A stretch of DNA of 64,000 nucleotides from Microlunatus soli. GTDB taxonomy: Bacteria; Actinomycetota; Actinomycetes; Propionibacteriales; Propionibacteriaceae. Position numbers and translations under genes: made by a program. Shown here piece after piece: positions 53,116 through 60,842 of the stretch; position 1 is the first letter of the stretch, and each line of letters opens with the position of its first letter. The stretch covers positions 744,001 through 808,000 of the forward strand of contig NZ_LT629772.1 of NCBI RefSeq assembly GCF_900105385.1, written 5' to 3'. Below the pieces are notes generated by a model, which worked only from the letters and a program-made list of their open reading frames with translations, made no database searches and was not told the origin of the DNA.

Positions 53116-53661
53116 ATGATCTCGCCGGAACCGACCACGGCACAGCTGCGCGTGCTGTCCCACCCGACCCGGCTGGCACTGCTCCGCAGACTGCGCAGTG
53201 ACGGGCCGGCGACAGCCCGGGCACTGGGCCGGGAGTTCGCCATCGATTCCGGCGCGATCAGCTACCACCTCCGCCGGCTTGCCGAGGGTGGCCAGATCGT
53301 CGAGGACGTCGAGCGCGGCACCCGGCGCGAACGGTGGTGGCGTGCCGCCGAGGCGTTCACCCAGTTCGAGACCGCCCGGCACCATGATCATGATCAACTG
53401 TCCCGGGAGTATCTGCAGGCCGTCGTGCTGTCGAAGGCCGACGAACTGCAGCGGATCGCCTCGACCGTCGCCGCGTCACCGCAGGATTGGCTGGATGCAA
53501 CCACCTTCTTCGACAGCGAACTGTCACTGACGGCGACGGCGACCGAGGAGCTGAAGCAAGAGTTGCTCGCCGTCATCGATCGCTATCGCGACCACCCCTG
53601 CGCGGACTCCGACGACGCTCGCCGGGTTGCCGCCCACCTGCAGTTGTATCCGCGATCATGA
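53116..53661 (+). CDS. ArsR-family winged-helix regulator
   Basis: A 181-residue regulator. Residues about 10-80 form the winged helix (L-S-H-P-T-R-L-A-L-L-R-R-L, T-A-R-A-L-G-R-E-F, G-A-I-S-Y-H-L-R-R-L-A-E-G-G), then a longer helical C-terminal domain than in metal-sensing ArsR proteins. No metal-binding Cys cluster is visible. It overlaps the MFS gene by four bases, so it probably controls its own efflux partner. The ligand is unknown. Confidence 0.9.
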   Translation: MISPEPTTAQLRVLSHPTRLALLRRLRSDGPATARALGREFAIDSGAISYHLRRLAEGGQIVEDVERGTRRERWWRAAEAFTQFETARHHDHDQLSREYLQAVVLSKADELQRIASTVAASPQDWLDATTFFDSELSLTATATEELKQELLAVIDRYRDHPCADSDDARRVAAHLQLYPRS

Positions 53662-54914
53662 CCGCTGCCGCTTTCGGCCGGACGAACGCCGCCCGCTGGG
53701 TTGTCGCCTACACCTGCGCCGTCGCCGGTGACGCCACGTTCTATGTCGTGCTCACCTGGGCAGCGGCAGAGTCCGGTGGTCCACAATGGTCCGGCCTGAT
53801 CCTGGCGGCCGGCGCCGTCCCTCGGGTGATCCTGATGTTGCCCGGTGGCGTCCTCGCCGACCGGGTGGATCCACGTCGGCTGGCGATCGGCAGTGACCTC
53901 GGCCGTTGCCTGGCGATGCTGGTGGCGGCGACACTCGGCATCCTGCTCGGCCTGTTGCCGTGGTGGTTGCTCGGTGTCGCCGCGATCTTCGGCGTGATCG
54001 ACGCGATCTTCATGCCGGCGGTCGGCGCGATGCCGGCCGGACTGGTGGGTCCCGGCGACCTCAAACGCCTGCAGGCCTGGCGGATCAGCGGTGTCCGGGT
54101 GAGCAACATCATCGGCCCGACCGCCGGAGCGGTGCTGATCTCGTTCGGTGCGGCACACGCATTCGCCGCGATCGCCGTGCTGTTCGCGGTGTCGGTCGGC
54201 CTGCTGGTGTCGGTGCGGCTGCGGCCGCGCGCCGACGCAGCGCCTGCGGCGACACAGGACAGCCGCCGGATCAGTCGTGCCGGCATCCGGATGACGCTCG
54301 CCCGACTCCGCCGTCACGGCCTCGGACGGCTGGTGCTGGTGACCGCATTGACCGACATCCCGTTCTCGGGTCCGGTGCTGGTGGGCGTCATCCTGTTGGT
54401 CCAGGAACGGCACTGGCCCGCGACCGCGGCGGGCGGGGTGCTGTCGGCCTTCAGCATCGGCGCACTGATCACCGGTCTGCTCTGCGCCGTCGCCCCGTCG
54501 CGATTGCTGAGCAAGCCGACGGTGCTGGCAGCGATCGCCGTCACCGCCGGCCTGCTGGTGGCGCTGACCGCTGCGACCGCAACCTGGTCGGCGATCATCA
54601 TCGGCGCGCTGCTCGGGGTCAGTACTGCGGTGACCATGATCAGTTGCCACGGAGAGATCCAACAAGCCACTCCGCCTGATCTGCTCGGACGGGTCACCGC
54701 ACTGCTGGCACTGCTCACCCTCGGGGTCAGTCCGATCGTCTTCGCCGCCTCCGGAGCGGTGGTCGCGGCGGCCGGGGCTGCGCCGTTCTTCTACGCGGCA
54801 GCCGCCGTGATCATCGTCGCCGGCGTCGGGGCGGCAACCATCCGCTTCACCCGGACGCCTCCCCCGGCCGCCACGACCACCGCGGCATCGTCCGATACAA
54901 AGTTCGGATCGTGA
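53658..54914 (+). CDS. MFS transporter coupled to the ArsR-family regulator
   Basis: A 418-residue MFS protein with about 12 transmembrane segments and the motif-A-like L-A-D-R-V-D-P-R-R. It resembles the MFS3/enterobactin-exporter-like branch often paired with ArsR-type regulators in actinobacteria. ATG 53658 overlaps the regulator stop. Export of a drug or toxic metabolite is likely; the substrate is not predictable. Confidence 0.88.
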   Translation: MTAAAFGRTNAARWVVAYTCAVAGDATFYVVLTWAAAESGGPQWSGLILAAGAVPRVILMLPGGVLADRVDPRRLAIGSDLGRCLAMLVAATLGILLGLLPWWLLGVAAIFGVIDAIFMPAVGAMPAGLVGPGDLKRLQAWRISGVRVSNIIGPTAGAVLISFGAAHAFAAIAVLFAVSVGLLVSVRLRPRADAAPAATQDSRRISRAGIRMTLARLRRHGLGRLVLVTALTDIPFSGPVLVGVILLVQERHWPATAAGGVLSAFSIGALITGLLCAVAPSRLLSKPTVLAAIAVTAGLLVALTAATATWSAIIIGALLGVSTAVTMISCHGEIQQATPPDLLGRVTALLALLTLGVSPIVFAASGAVVAAAGAAPFFYAAAAVIIVAGVGAATIRFTRTPPPAATTTAASSDTKFGS

Positions 54915-55053
54915 ATCAGCGAACCGATTCGCGATCCCAACAGTCCAGACCAGAGCTTGCCGGACGGACCGGGCCCGAGTCGTCGGCCCGGCCGATTGCC
55001 GATCTCTGGTCCGCCCAGGACCGATCGTCGAGCCCGGGACCATGGGAGATAGC

Positions 55054-55062
55054 TGTGGATAA
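55054..55062. other. Isolated DnaA-box match
   Basis: TGTGGATAA, the complement of the DnaA box TTATCCACA, lies 85 bp upstream of the ATPase gene. It is a single site with no neighbours, so not an origin. Confidence 0.4.
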
Positions 55063-55146
55063 CTCGGCCGAGCAGCGGCGAGATCTTCTTAGCATCGACG
55101 GCAAAGGTGCCGGCGGGCCAGAGCGGCACGCGATGCGAGGACAGGG

Positions 55147-57075
55147 GTGGCGATGGACGACTTCGTGATCAACAGGGCCGACGAGTACGGCCGTTCGATC
55201 TATCTGCGCGATCGGCCGGCGAACGCGCGTTCGGTGATCTTCACCGGCGCGCCGGGCAGTGGGAAGTCGTTCGTGCTGCGGCACGCGGCCGAGCAAGCGC
55301 GGGCTGCCGGGGACCTGGTGATCAGGATCGACGCCAGCTCCCGGGAACCCTTGCAGAGCAGGATGACCCGCGCGATCGGCGACCAGTTGGAGCAGCTCAA
55401 ACGCGAGACCCCGGTCGGGGCGAACAGACTGTTGAATCGGCTGTACAAGACGCTGGACACGATGTTGTCCAACCGCTTCGACATCCAGCACGCCATCTCC
55501 GGATCGCTCTCCTGGTGGCCACCGCTGCGGATCGCCTTCACCCGCGGCCGTGATCAACAGTTCGAACGGCCCACCTCCTCGATGAACGATCTCGCCGACC
55601 GACTCGGCGACCTCGCCGCCGACCGGGGCAAACAGGTGATGGTCCTGATCGACAGCCTCGATCGGGCTCAGGAGGGCGATCTTGCCGCGATCAACGAACT
55701 CGCGACCCACCTCGACGGCAGTGAGCGTCCGGTCAATCTGACCGTGGCAGCTTCCCAACCGGCTTTGGACAAGCTGCTGGTCGCGGCGATGCCGGAGGGG
55801 CTGGCATCCGGCGCCGCCCATTGTTACGACGTCCGCAACTGCGGGCCGGTCCCCGACGCCGAGTTGCGCCCCGCGCTGACGGCTCGGATCGCTCGCAGCG
55901 GCGCGGCCGTCCTGCCCGATGCCGCGGACCGGCTGGTTGCCGAAGCCAACGGCGATCCCGGCCGGCTGCTCCGCCTCGCCGACCAGGCCACCGATCTCGC
56001 GACCGGTCCGCACGGCGTGACGACCGACACCGCAACCGCCGCGATCACCCGGCTGCGGCACGACGACGCCTGGATCTACAACGCCGGCTGGAACAACCTC
56101 ACCGGTCGGGCCAAGGCGATCCTGGCCGACGCCGCTGCCGACCCGACCGGCGGCAGCATCGCCGACCTCAACACGGGAATCGATGCCGACGAATGGGCCG
56201 AGCGCGATGCTGCTCGCAACGAGTTGATCGGTGCCGGCTTCGTCCGGGAGTCCGAGGGCACACTCGTCGTCGCCGACCCCGGATTGCAGCAGTGGATCAC
56301 CGATCACACCGGCAGCCGGCCGTCACTGTCCACCCCCGACGACAACGCGACCGAGAAGGACGCCGACGGCAAGTCCCCCGCTACGAAGGATGCGGCTACG
56401 AAGGATCCCGCTACGAAGGATGCGGCTACGAAGGATCCCGTTACGAAGGAAGCTGGCGACAAGTCGCCCGCCAAGAAGTCCCCGACCGACAAGAGCCCCG
56501 CCAAGGCGGCCTCAGTGAAGAAGGACGGTGCTGCAGAGCCGACGGCCAAGAGCGACGCTGCGGAGAAGTCGGCCGCCGAGAAGGCAGCAGCGAAGACGTC
56601 GACAGCCAAGAAGTCCCCTGTCGAGAAGTCCCCTGTCGAGAAGTCCCCTGTCGAGAAGTCCCCTGTCGAGAAGTCCCCTGTCGAGAAGTCCCCTGTCAAG
56701 AAGTCGACAGCCAAGAAGTCGACAGCCAAGAAGTCGACAGCCAAGAAGTCGACAGCCAAGAAGTCAGCACAGGCGACGGGCAACCGCACGGTCACGATGA
56801 GCAACACCAAGCCGAGCCGGAGCAAGCCCAGCGCCAGCAAGACCAGCACCACGAAGACCAGCAGGACCAAGATCAACAACCAGAAGTCGAGCTCCGCCGC
56901 GAAGACCGCGTCGAAGTCGTCTGCCACGGCCGGCGCAGCCACGAAGAGGCCGGCAGCCAAGTCGGTCCGGCCGGTCACCGATCTGCACGCCGTGCAGCCG
57001 CCGGTCGCCCGCACCCTGTCGGCGCGCCGGCCGGCGGTCCGTTCCGTCGCCCAGCCCACCGGGAGAGCCTCATGA
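55147..57075 (+). CDS. P-loop (AAA-type) ATPase with lysine-rich H1-like repeat tail
   Basis: A 642-residue protein. Residues 1-390 form an ATPase with Walker A G34-A-P-G-S-G-K-S41, Walker B V-M-V-L-I-D-S-L-D near 164-172 and helical winged-type sequence after it, like AAA_16/STAND proteins. From about 400 the protein is a basic low-complexity tail: T-K-D-P-A/T-K-D-A-A repeats, six K-S-P-V-E/K units (489-518), four K-S-T-A-K units (519-538), then K/S/T-rich sequence. The S-P and K-K pattern resembles histone H1. GTG 55147 or ATG 55153 is the start. It overlaps the next gene by four bases. Function unknown. Confidence 0.8.
   Translation: MAMDDFVINRADEYGRSIYLRDRPANARSVIFTGAPGSGKSFVLRHAAEQARAAGDLVIRIDASSREPLQSRMTRAIGDQLEQLKRETPVGANRLLNRLYKTLDTMLSNRFDIQHAISGSLSWWPPLRIAFTRGRDQQFERPTSSMNDLADRLGDLAADRGKQVMVLIDSLDRAQEGDLAAINELATHLDGSERPVNLTVAASQPALDKLLVAAMPEGLASGAAHCYDVRNCGPVPDAELRPALTARIARSGAAVLPDAADRLVAEANGDPGRLLRLADQATDLATGPHGVTTDTATAAITRLRHDDAWIYNAGWNNLTGRAKAILADAAADPTGGSIADLNTGIDADEWAERDAARNELIGAGFVRESEGTLVVADPGLQQWITDHTGSRPSLSTPDDNATEKDADGKSPATKDAATKDPATKDAATKDPVTKEAGDKSPAKKSPTDKSPAKAASVKKDGAAEPTAKSDAAEKSAAEKAAAKTSTAKKSPVEKSPVEKSPVEKSPVEKSPVEKSPVKKSTAKKSTAKKSTAKKSTAKKSAQATGNRTVTMSNTKPSRSKPSASKTSTTKTSRTKINNQKSSSAAKTASKSSATAGAATKRPAAKSVRPVTDLHAVQPPVARTLSARRPAVRSVAQPTGRAS
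56380..56454 (+). repeat. Five 15-bp coding repeats
   Basis: GCTACGAAGGATGCG and GCTACGAAGGATCCC alternate from 56380, ending in a diverged fifth unit. They encode A-T-K-D-A/P repeats in the ATPase tail. Confidence 0.85.
56611..56760 (+). repeat. Two adjacent 15-bp minisatellites
   Basis: Six units of AAGTCCCCTGTCGAG (56611-56700, last with CAAG) are followed directly by four units of AAGTCGACAGCCAAG (56701-56760). Units within each block are identical or nearly so, implying recent expansion; both keep the reading frame and encode K-S-P-V-E and K-S-T-A-K. Confidence 0.95.
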
Positions 57076-57581
57076 CCTCACCCCACGTCGACCACGATCC
57101 CGGACTGGCCGGCGTGCCGGTGATCCGGGTCCGTACGGAGATCCAACGGCTGCGACGTCTCGCACGCAGCGACGACGAGCAGGACGGCATCGAACTGTTC
57201 GCCGCGTTGTGTGACTATCTGGACGAGTTGTCCGGCCCGGCGGGCTTCGACCGTCTGCTCAGTCCGCCGGAGCGCGAGACGATGGCAGCCGCGATCACCA
57301 GGGCCCGAGTGCAATCGGACTCCGGTCCCGACCCGGTGGTGCGGCTGGACCAGCCGATCAACGCCGCGGTCTCCGTCGCCGACGGTCGCGGGCTGGCGCG
57401 ACGGCTGTCCCGGTCGGGCGACTGGCAGGCCGGCCTCGGCGTCTCGCTGATGGCGTTGTACGACTACCTCGACGACCTGCACGGCGGCCGCGATCGCTTC
57501 ACCGTGCTGCTCAACTCGCAGGAACGAAGGCTGGTCGCTGCCGAGCGACGGGCAGTCCCGACGATCGACCGGTCACCGTAG
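57072..57581 (+). CDS. Hypothetical protein with internal duplication
   Basis: A 169-residue protein I do not recognise. It contains two copies of one motif: D-Y-L-D-E-L then R-L-L-S-P-P-E-R (48-68), and D-Y-L-D-D-L then V-L-L-N-S-Q-E-R (131-152), about 83 residues apart, so it arose by duplication. It is soluble and helical in appearance. ATG 57072 overlaps the ATPase stop (ATGA), so it is co-translated with the P-loop protein and is its likely partner. Confidence 0.72.
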   Translation: MTSPHVDHDPGLAGVPVIRVRTEIQRLRRLARSDDEQDGIELFAALCDYLDELSGPAGFDRLLSPPERETMAAAITRARVQSDSGPDPVVRLDQPINAAVSVADGRGLARRLSRSGDWQAGLGVSLMALYDYLDDLHGGRDRFTVLLNSQERRLVAAERRAVPTIDRSP

Positions 57582-57628
57582 CGCGCCGGCCGTGCCGAGG
57601 CCGGCCGAGCGCCGTGCCATGATCACGT

Positions 57629-57961
57629 GTGCGAATCCTCGACCTCGGCACCGCCGAGCTGCACCCTGTCCACCGATTCGACAGCAACGGCTTCATGATC
57701 GGCAAGATCACTGCCGCGGCCGGGCCGACGCGGATCAGTCAACTGCGCCTCGCCCCCGGCGGCGTCGTCGGTCGGCATCCGGCGGTTCAGGACCAGTTGC
57801 TGATTCCGCTGCAGGGCGACGCTCTGGTGACCGGCTCGGACGGTGCGCAGTCCTCGATCGCCCCCGGCCGCGCCGCGGCCTGGACCGACGGCGAGCAGCA
57901 CGAGACGAGGACAACAGCCGGGCTGTGGGCGCTGGTGGTGGAGGGCCCGCTCGACCTCTGA
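57629..57961 (+). CDS. Small cupin-domain protein
   Basis: A 110-residue single-domain cupin. The barrel is seen in Q-L-R-L-A-P-G-G-V-V-G-R-H-P, D-Q-L-L-I-P-L-Q-G-D-A and A-W-T-D-G-E-Q-H-E-T. The histidine at H50 and the late H-E could bind a metal, but the usual H-x-H is missing. The start is GTG 57629. Role unknown; cupins range from isomerases to small-molecule sensors. Confidence 0.72.
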   Translation: MRILDLGTAELHPVHRFDSNGFMIGKITAAAGPTRISQLRLAPGGVVGRHPAVQDQLLIPLQGDALVTGSDGAQSSIAPGRAAAWTDGEQHETRTTAGLWALVVEGPLDL

Positions 57962-57983
57962 CCGACGCCGCGTACGACGCCGG

Positions 57984-59066
57984 TCAGCCCAGGATGGCTG
58001 CCAGATCGAAGTTGACCGGCTCGTCGAGTTGTTCGTAGCTGCAGGACTCCGGGGTCCGGTCCGGGCGCCAGCGGTTGAACTGGGCGGTGTGCCGGAAGCG
58101 GTTTCCCTCCATGTGTTCGTAGCGGACCTCCACCACGCGTTCGGGCCGAAGCGGGACGAACGACAGGTCCTTGCCCGCACTCCAGCGACTCCCCTCGCTG
58201 TTGCGTGGGGTCCGATTGCCCTCCAGCTGCTTCGCCCAGGCCCAGGGATGATCATCGAACGAGGTCACCCAGGGCTGCAGCTCGGTGAACAGTTCCTTGC
58301 GGCGAGCCAGCGGAAAGGCGCCGATCACGCCGACCGACAGCAGATTGCCGGCCTCGCCGTAGCGGCCGTCCCGATCGTAGAGGCCGAGCAGCAGCGAGCC
58401 GATCGCGTCCGGGCCGCTCTTGTGCACCCGATAACCGGCGACCACGCAGTCCGCGGTGCGTTCGTGTTTGATCTTGAACATCACCCGCTTGTCCGGCTGG
58501 TAGGCACCGCCCTGCGGCTTGGCAACGATGCCGTCCAGCCCGGCCCCCTCGAATTCGGTGAACCACTGCTCGGCGACGGCGGGATCGGTGGTGACCGGCG
58601 TGAGATGGATCGGCTCGGGCACGTCGGCCAGCGCCTCGGCGAGTGCGGCACGTCGTTCGGCGTAGGGCCGACCGGTGTAGTCCTCGTCGCCCAGCGCCAG
58701 CAGATCGAAGGCGACGAATCGTGCCGGAGTGGTCTCGGACAGCATCGTGACCCGGCTCGCCGCCGGATGGATCCGTTGTTGCAGCGCCTCGAAGTCCAGT
58801 CGGTCACCCGACGCGCTGACCAGGATCAGCTCCCCGTCGATCACACAGCGCGGGGGTAGCAGCCGGCGGAAGGCTTCGACCAGTTCCGGGAAGTAGCGAG
58901 TCATCGGACGCTCGTTACGGCTGCCGATCTCGACCTCGTCGCCGTCGCGGAAGATGATCGAACGGAATCCGTCCCACTTCGGCTCGTAGGTCAGTTCGCC
59001 GGTCGGGATGGTCTTCGTCGACTTGGCCAGCATCGGTTTCACCGGCGGCATCACGGGCAGCTCCAT
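57984..59066 (-). CDS. ligC: ATP-dependent DNA ligase, LigC type
   Basis: A 360-residue ATP-dependent DNA ligase with only the adenylation and OB-fold domains. Motif I is E-P-K30-W-D-G-F-R with the AMP-accepting lysine; motif III/IIIa (F-V-A-F-D-L-L-A-L), motif IV (L-D-G-I-V-A-K) and motif V (F-K-I-K-H) are present. No polymerase or nuclease domain is fused, so it is not LigD. Length equals mycobacterial LigC (about 358), used in base-excision repair. ATG 59066 was chosen over the long upstream frame. Confidence 0.88.
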   Translation of the reverse strand: MELPVMPPVKPMLAKSTKTIPTGELTYEPKWDGFRSIIFRDGDEVEIGSRNERPMTRYFPELVEAFRRLLPPRCVIDGELILVSASGDRLDFEALQQRIHPAASRVTMLSETTPARFVAFDLLALGDEDYTGRPYAERRAALAEALADVPEPIHLTPVTTDPAVAEQWFTEFEGAGLDGIVAKPQGGAYQPDKRVMFKIKHERTADCVVAGYRVHKSGPDAIGSLLLGLYDRDGRYGEAGNLLSVGVIGAFPLARRKELFTELQPWVTSFDDHPWAWAKQLEGNRTPRNSEGSRWSAGKDLSFVPLRPERVVEVRYEHMEGNRFRHTAQFNRWRPDRTPESCSYEQLDEPVNFDLAAILG

Positions 59067-59294
59067 GCACCCATCCTGACCGATCGGCGGCCCGCTGTCG
59101 CGCCATCGGGTCCGGTTCTCGGGGCCGGTCGCCCGCAGCCGCAGAAACCGGCGTCGTGCCGATCGTCGCCAGCCAGGACAGCATCCCCTGTTCCTCGGTT
59201 CGCGCCCGGCCGTCCTCCGGCAGCAAAGGTGTCGGGTCAGCGGACGGCGACGCCGGGAATACGACCGCGTGTAGTACACCGCCGCCGTCCGGAT

Positions 59295-59300
59295 TAGACT
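59295..59300 (+). promoter_or_regulatory. -10 box for a leaderless ABC transcript
   Basis: TAGACT lies seven bases before GTG 59308 in the 241-bp divergent region between ligC and the ABC gene. No ribosome site is visible there, so translation is probably leaderless. Confidence 0.5.
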
Positions 59301-59307
59301 CGCCTGC

Positions 59308-60027
59308 GTGCAAGGTCTGCGTCCTGCCCTCGAGGTGACCGGGCTGGGCGTCGATCTCGGCGGCCACCCGGTGCTCGACGACCTCTCGCTGACCGCAGCT
59401 CGATCCGCTCTGACCAGCATCCTCGGCCCGAACGGCGCCGGCAAGACCACCCTGATCCGCTGTTGCACCGGCCTGATCCGGCCGACGCGCGGCAGCGTCT
59501 CGGTGCTCGGCACCGAGCCGGGAGGCACGGCGGCCGCCGCACGCGTCGGCATGATGCCACAGAGCACCGGAGCCTGGTCCGGCATCCGTCCACTGGAACT
59601 GCTGCGCTATCTGGCGTCGCTGTACGCACGACCGCTGCCGGTGGACGCGCTGGCCGACCGGCTCGGGCTGCATCCGCTGGCCAAGACGCCCTACCGGCGG
59701 TTGTCCGGCGGCCAGCAACAGGCCGTCAACCTGGCGGGGGCGCTGATCGGGCGACCCGAACTGGTGTTCCTGGACGAACCCACCGCCGGGATGGATCCGC
59801 ATGCCCGTCGAGCCACCTGGGAGCTGCTCCGCGAGTTGCGGACGGCCGGCGTCAGCCTGGTGCTGACCACCCACGCCATGGAGGAGGCGGCCGCCCTGTC
59901 GGACCTGATCCACATCGTCGACCGGGGCCGGGTGGCGGTCTCCGGCACCGTCACCGAGCTCACCGCCGACGGCAGCAGCCTGGAGGACGTCTTCCTGGCC
60001 AACACCCATGCGGGGTTGGGCGGATGA
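59308..60027 (+). CDS. ABC-2 type transporter ATPase
   Basis: A 239-residue ATPase of the DrrA/ABC-2 export family. Walker A G-P-N-G-A-G-K-T-T, signature L-S-G-G-Q-Q-Q, Walker B L-V-F-L-D-E-P and the H-loop T-T-H-A-M-E-E are present. It overlaps the permease gene by four bases. In M. tuberculosis the equivalent Rv1458c-Rv1456c genes lie next to suf on the opposite strand, so this trio is probably an old linked cluster. Cargo unknown. Confidence 0.9.
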   Translation: MQGLRPALEVTGLGVDLGGHPVLDDLSLTAARSALTSILGPNGAGKTTLIRCCTGLIRPTRGSVSVLGTEPGGTAAAARVGMMPQSTGAWSGIRPLELLRYLASLYARPLPVDALADRLGLHPLAKTPYRRLSGGQQQAVNLAGALIGRPELVFLDEPTAGMDPHARRATWELLRELRTAGVSLVLTTHAMEEAAALSDLIHIVDRGRVAVSGTVTELTADGSSLEDVFLANTHAGLGG

Positions 60028-60842
60028 GCGGCGGCCAGCGGGAACCGATCCTTCGACAGGCTCAGGACCCTGCGGTGGTTCAGGACGCGGGGCTCGACTT
60101 CACTCCTGCAGGTGGGGCGGCACCGGCGGGTCGGCGAGTGCTGGCGCACGGACTGACCGAGACCAAGCTGTTGGTCCGCAACGGTGAGCAGCTGTTGTTG
60201 GCGTTGATCATCCCGGTGGCGATCCTGGTGGCTGCACGCTTCATCGGCACCCGGCTGCTCGGTGATCAACTCCCGGCGTCGGTGCTGGCGCTGGCAGTGT
60301 GGTCGTCGGCGTTCACCTCGATCGCGATCGCTACCGGATTCGAGCGACGCTACGGCGTGCTGGAACGGCTGGCCACCACCCCGCTGGGTCGGTCCGGACT
60401 GCTGACCGGTAAGGCGATGGCGGTGGTGATCATCGTGCTCGGCCAGCTGGTGATCTTGACCGTGGTGGCCTTGCTGCTCGGCTGGCATCCCGCGTTCACC
60501 GCGCCGACCGTGCTGCTGGCGGTCGCGGCCGTGGTGATCGCGATCATCGCCTTCGTCGCGTTCGCGCTGTTGCTGGCCGGTCGGTTGCGGGCCGAGGCGA
60601 CGCTGGCGCTGGCCAACGTGATCTACGTGATCCTGCTGGTCGGCGGTGGCCTGGTCATCCCGGCCGAACGGTTCCCCGGAGCGTTGGCGGTGGTCGTCCG
60701 ACTGCTGCCCACCGGTGCCTTGGGTGAGGAACTCCGGGCCGCAGCTGCGGGCACCGCGACCGGCTGGCCGTTGTTGGTGCTCGCGATCTGGGCGGCAGTG
60801 TTCATTCTCCTTGCCAGGAAGGCTTTCCGATGGGTTCCCTGA
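60024..60842 (+). CDS. ABC-2 type transporter permease
   Basis: A 272-residue membrane protein with about six transmembrane segments, paired with the preceding ATPase. The central F-E-R-R-Y-G-V-L-E-R-L-A-T-T-P-L-G-R segment is typical of ABC-2 permeases. Its N-terminal 40 residues are atypical: a copy of the dispersed repeat is translated here as I-L-R-Q-A-Q-D-P. It overlaps ctaA by 13 bases. Confidence 0.88.
   Translation: MSGGQREPILRQAQDPAVVQDAGLDFTPAGGAAPAGRRVLAHGLTETKLLVRNGEQLLLALIIPVAILVAARFIGTRLLGDQLPASVLALAVWSSAFTSIAIATGFERRYGVLERLATTPLGRSGLLTGKAMAVVIIVLGQLVILTVVALLLGWHPAFTAPTVLLAVAAVVIAIIAFVAFALLLAGRLRAEATLALANVIYVILLVGGGLVIPAERFPGALAVVVRLLPTGALGEELRAAAAGTATGWPLLVLAIWAAVFILLARKAFRWVP
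60049..60066 (+). repeat. Dispersed repeat copy inside a coding sequence
   Basis: TCCTTCGACAGGCTCAGG differs by one base from the copies at 1572 and 40908. It lies in codons 9-15 of the permease gene and is translated in frame, adding a short non-conserved peptide before the first membrane segment. Confidence 0.8.

Noticed and set aside
12094-55062. Two perfect DnaA-box matches as part of an origin
   Set aside because: They are single, 43 kb apart and without dnaA, dnaN or a box cluster.
56380-56760. CRISPR-like array
   Set aside because: The 15-bp units are contiguous without spacers and are translated in frame, so it is a coding minisatellite.
59067-59307. N-terminal extension of the DNA ligase to 59585
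   Set aside because: The extension would overlap the divergent ABC gene and has no ligase motif; ATG 59066 gives LigC length.
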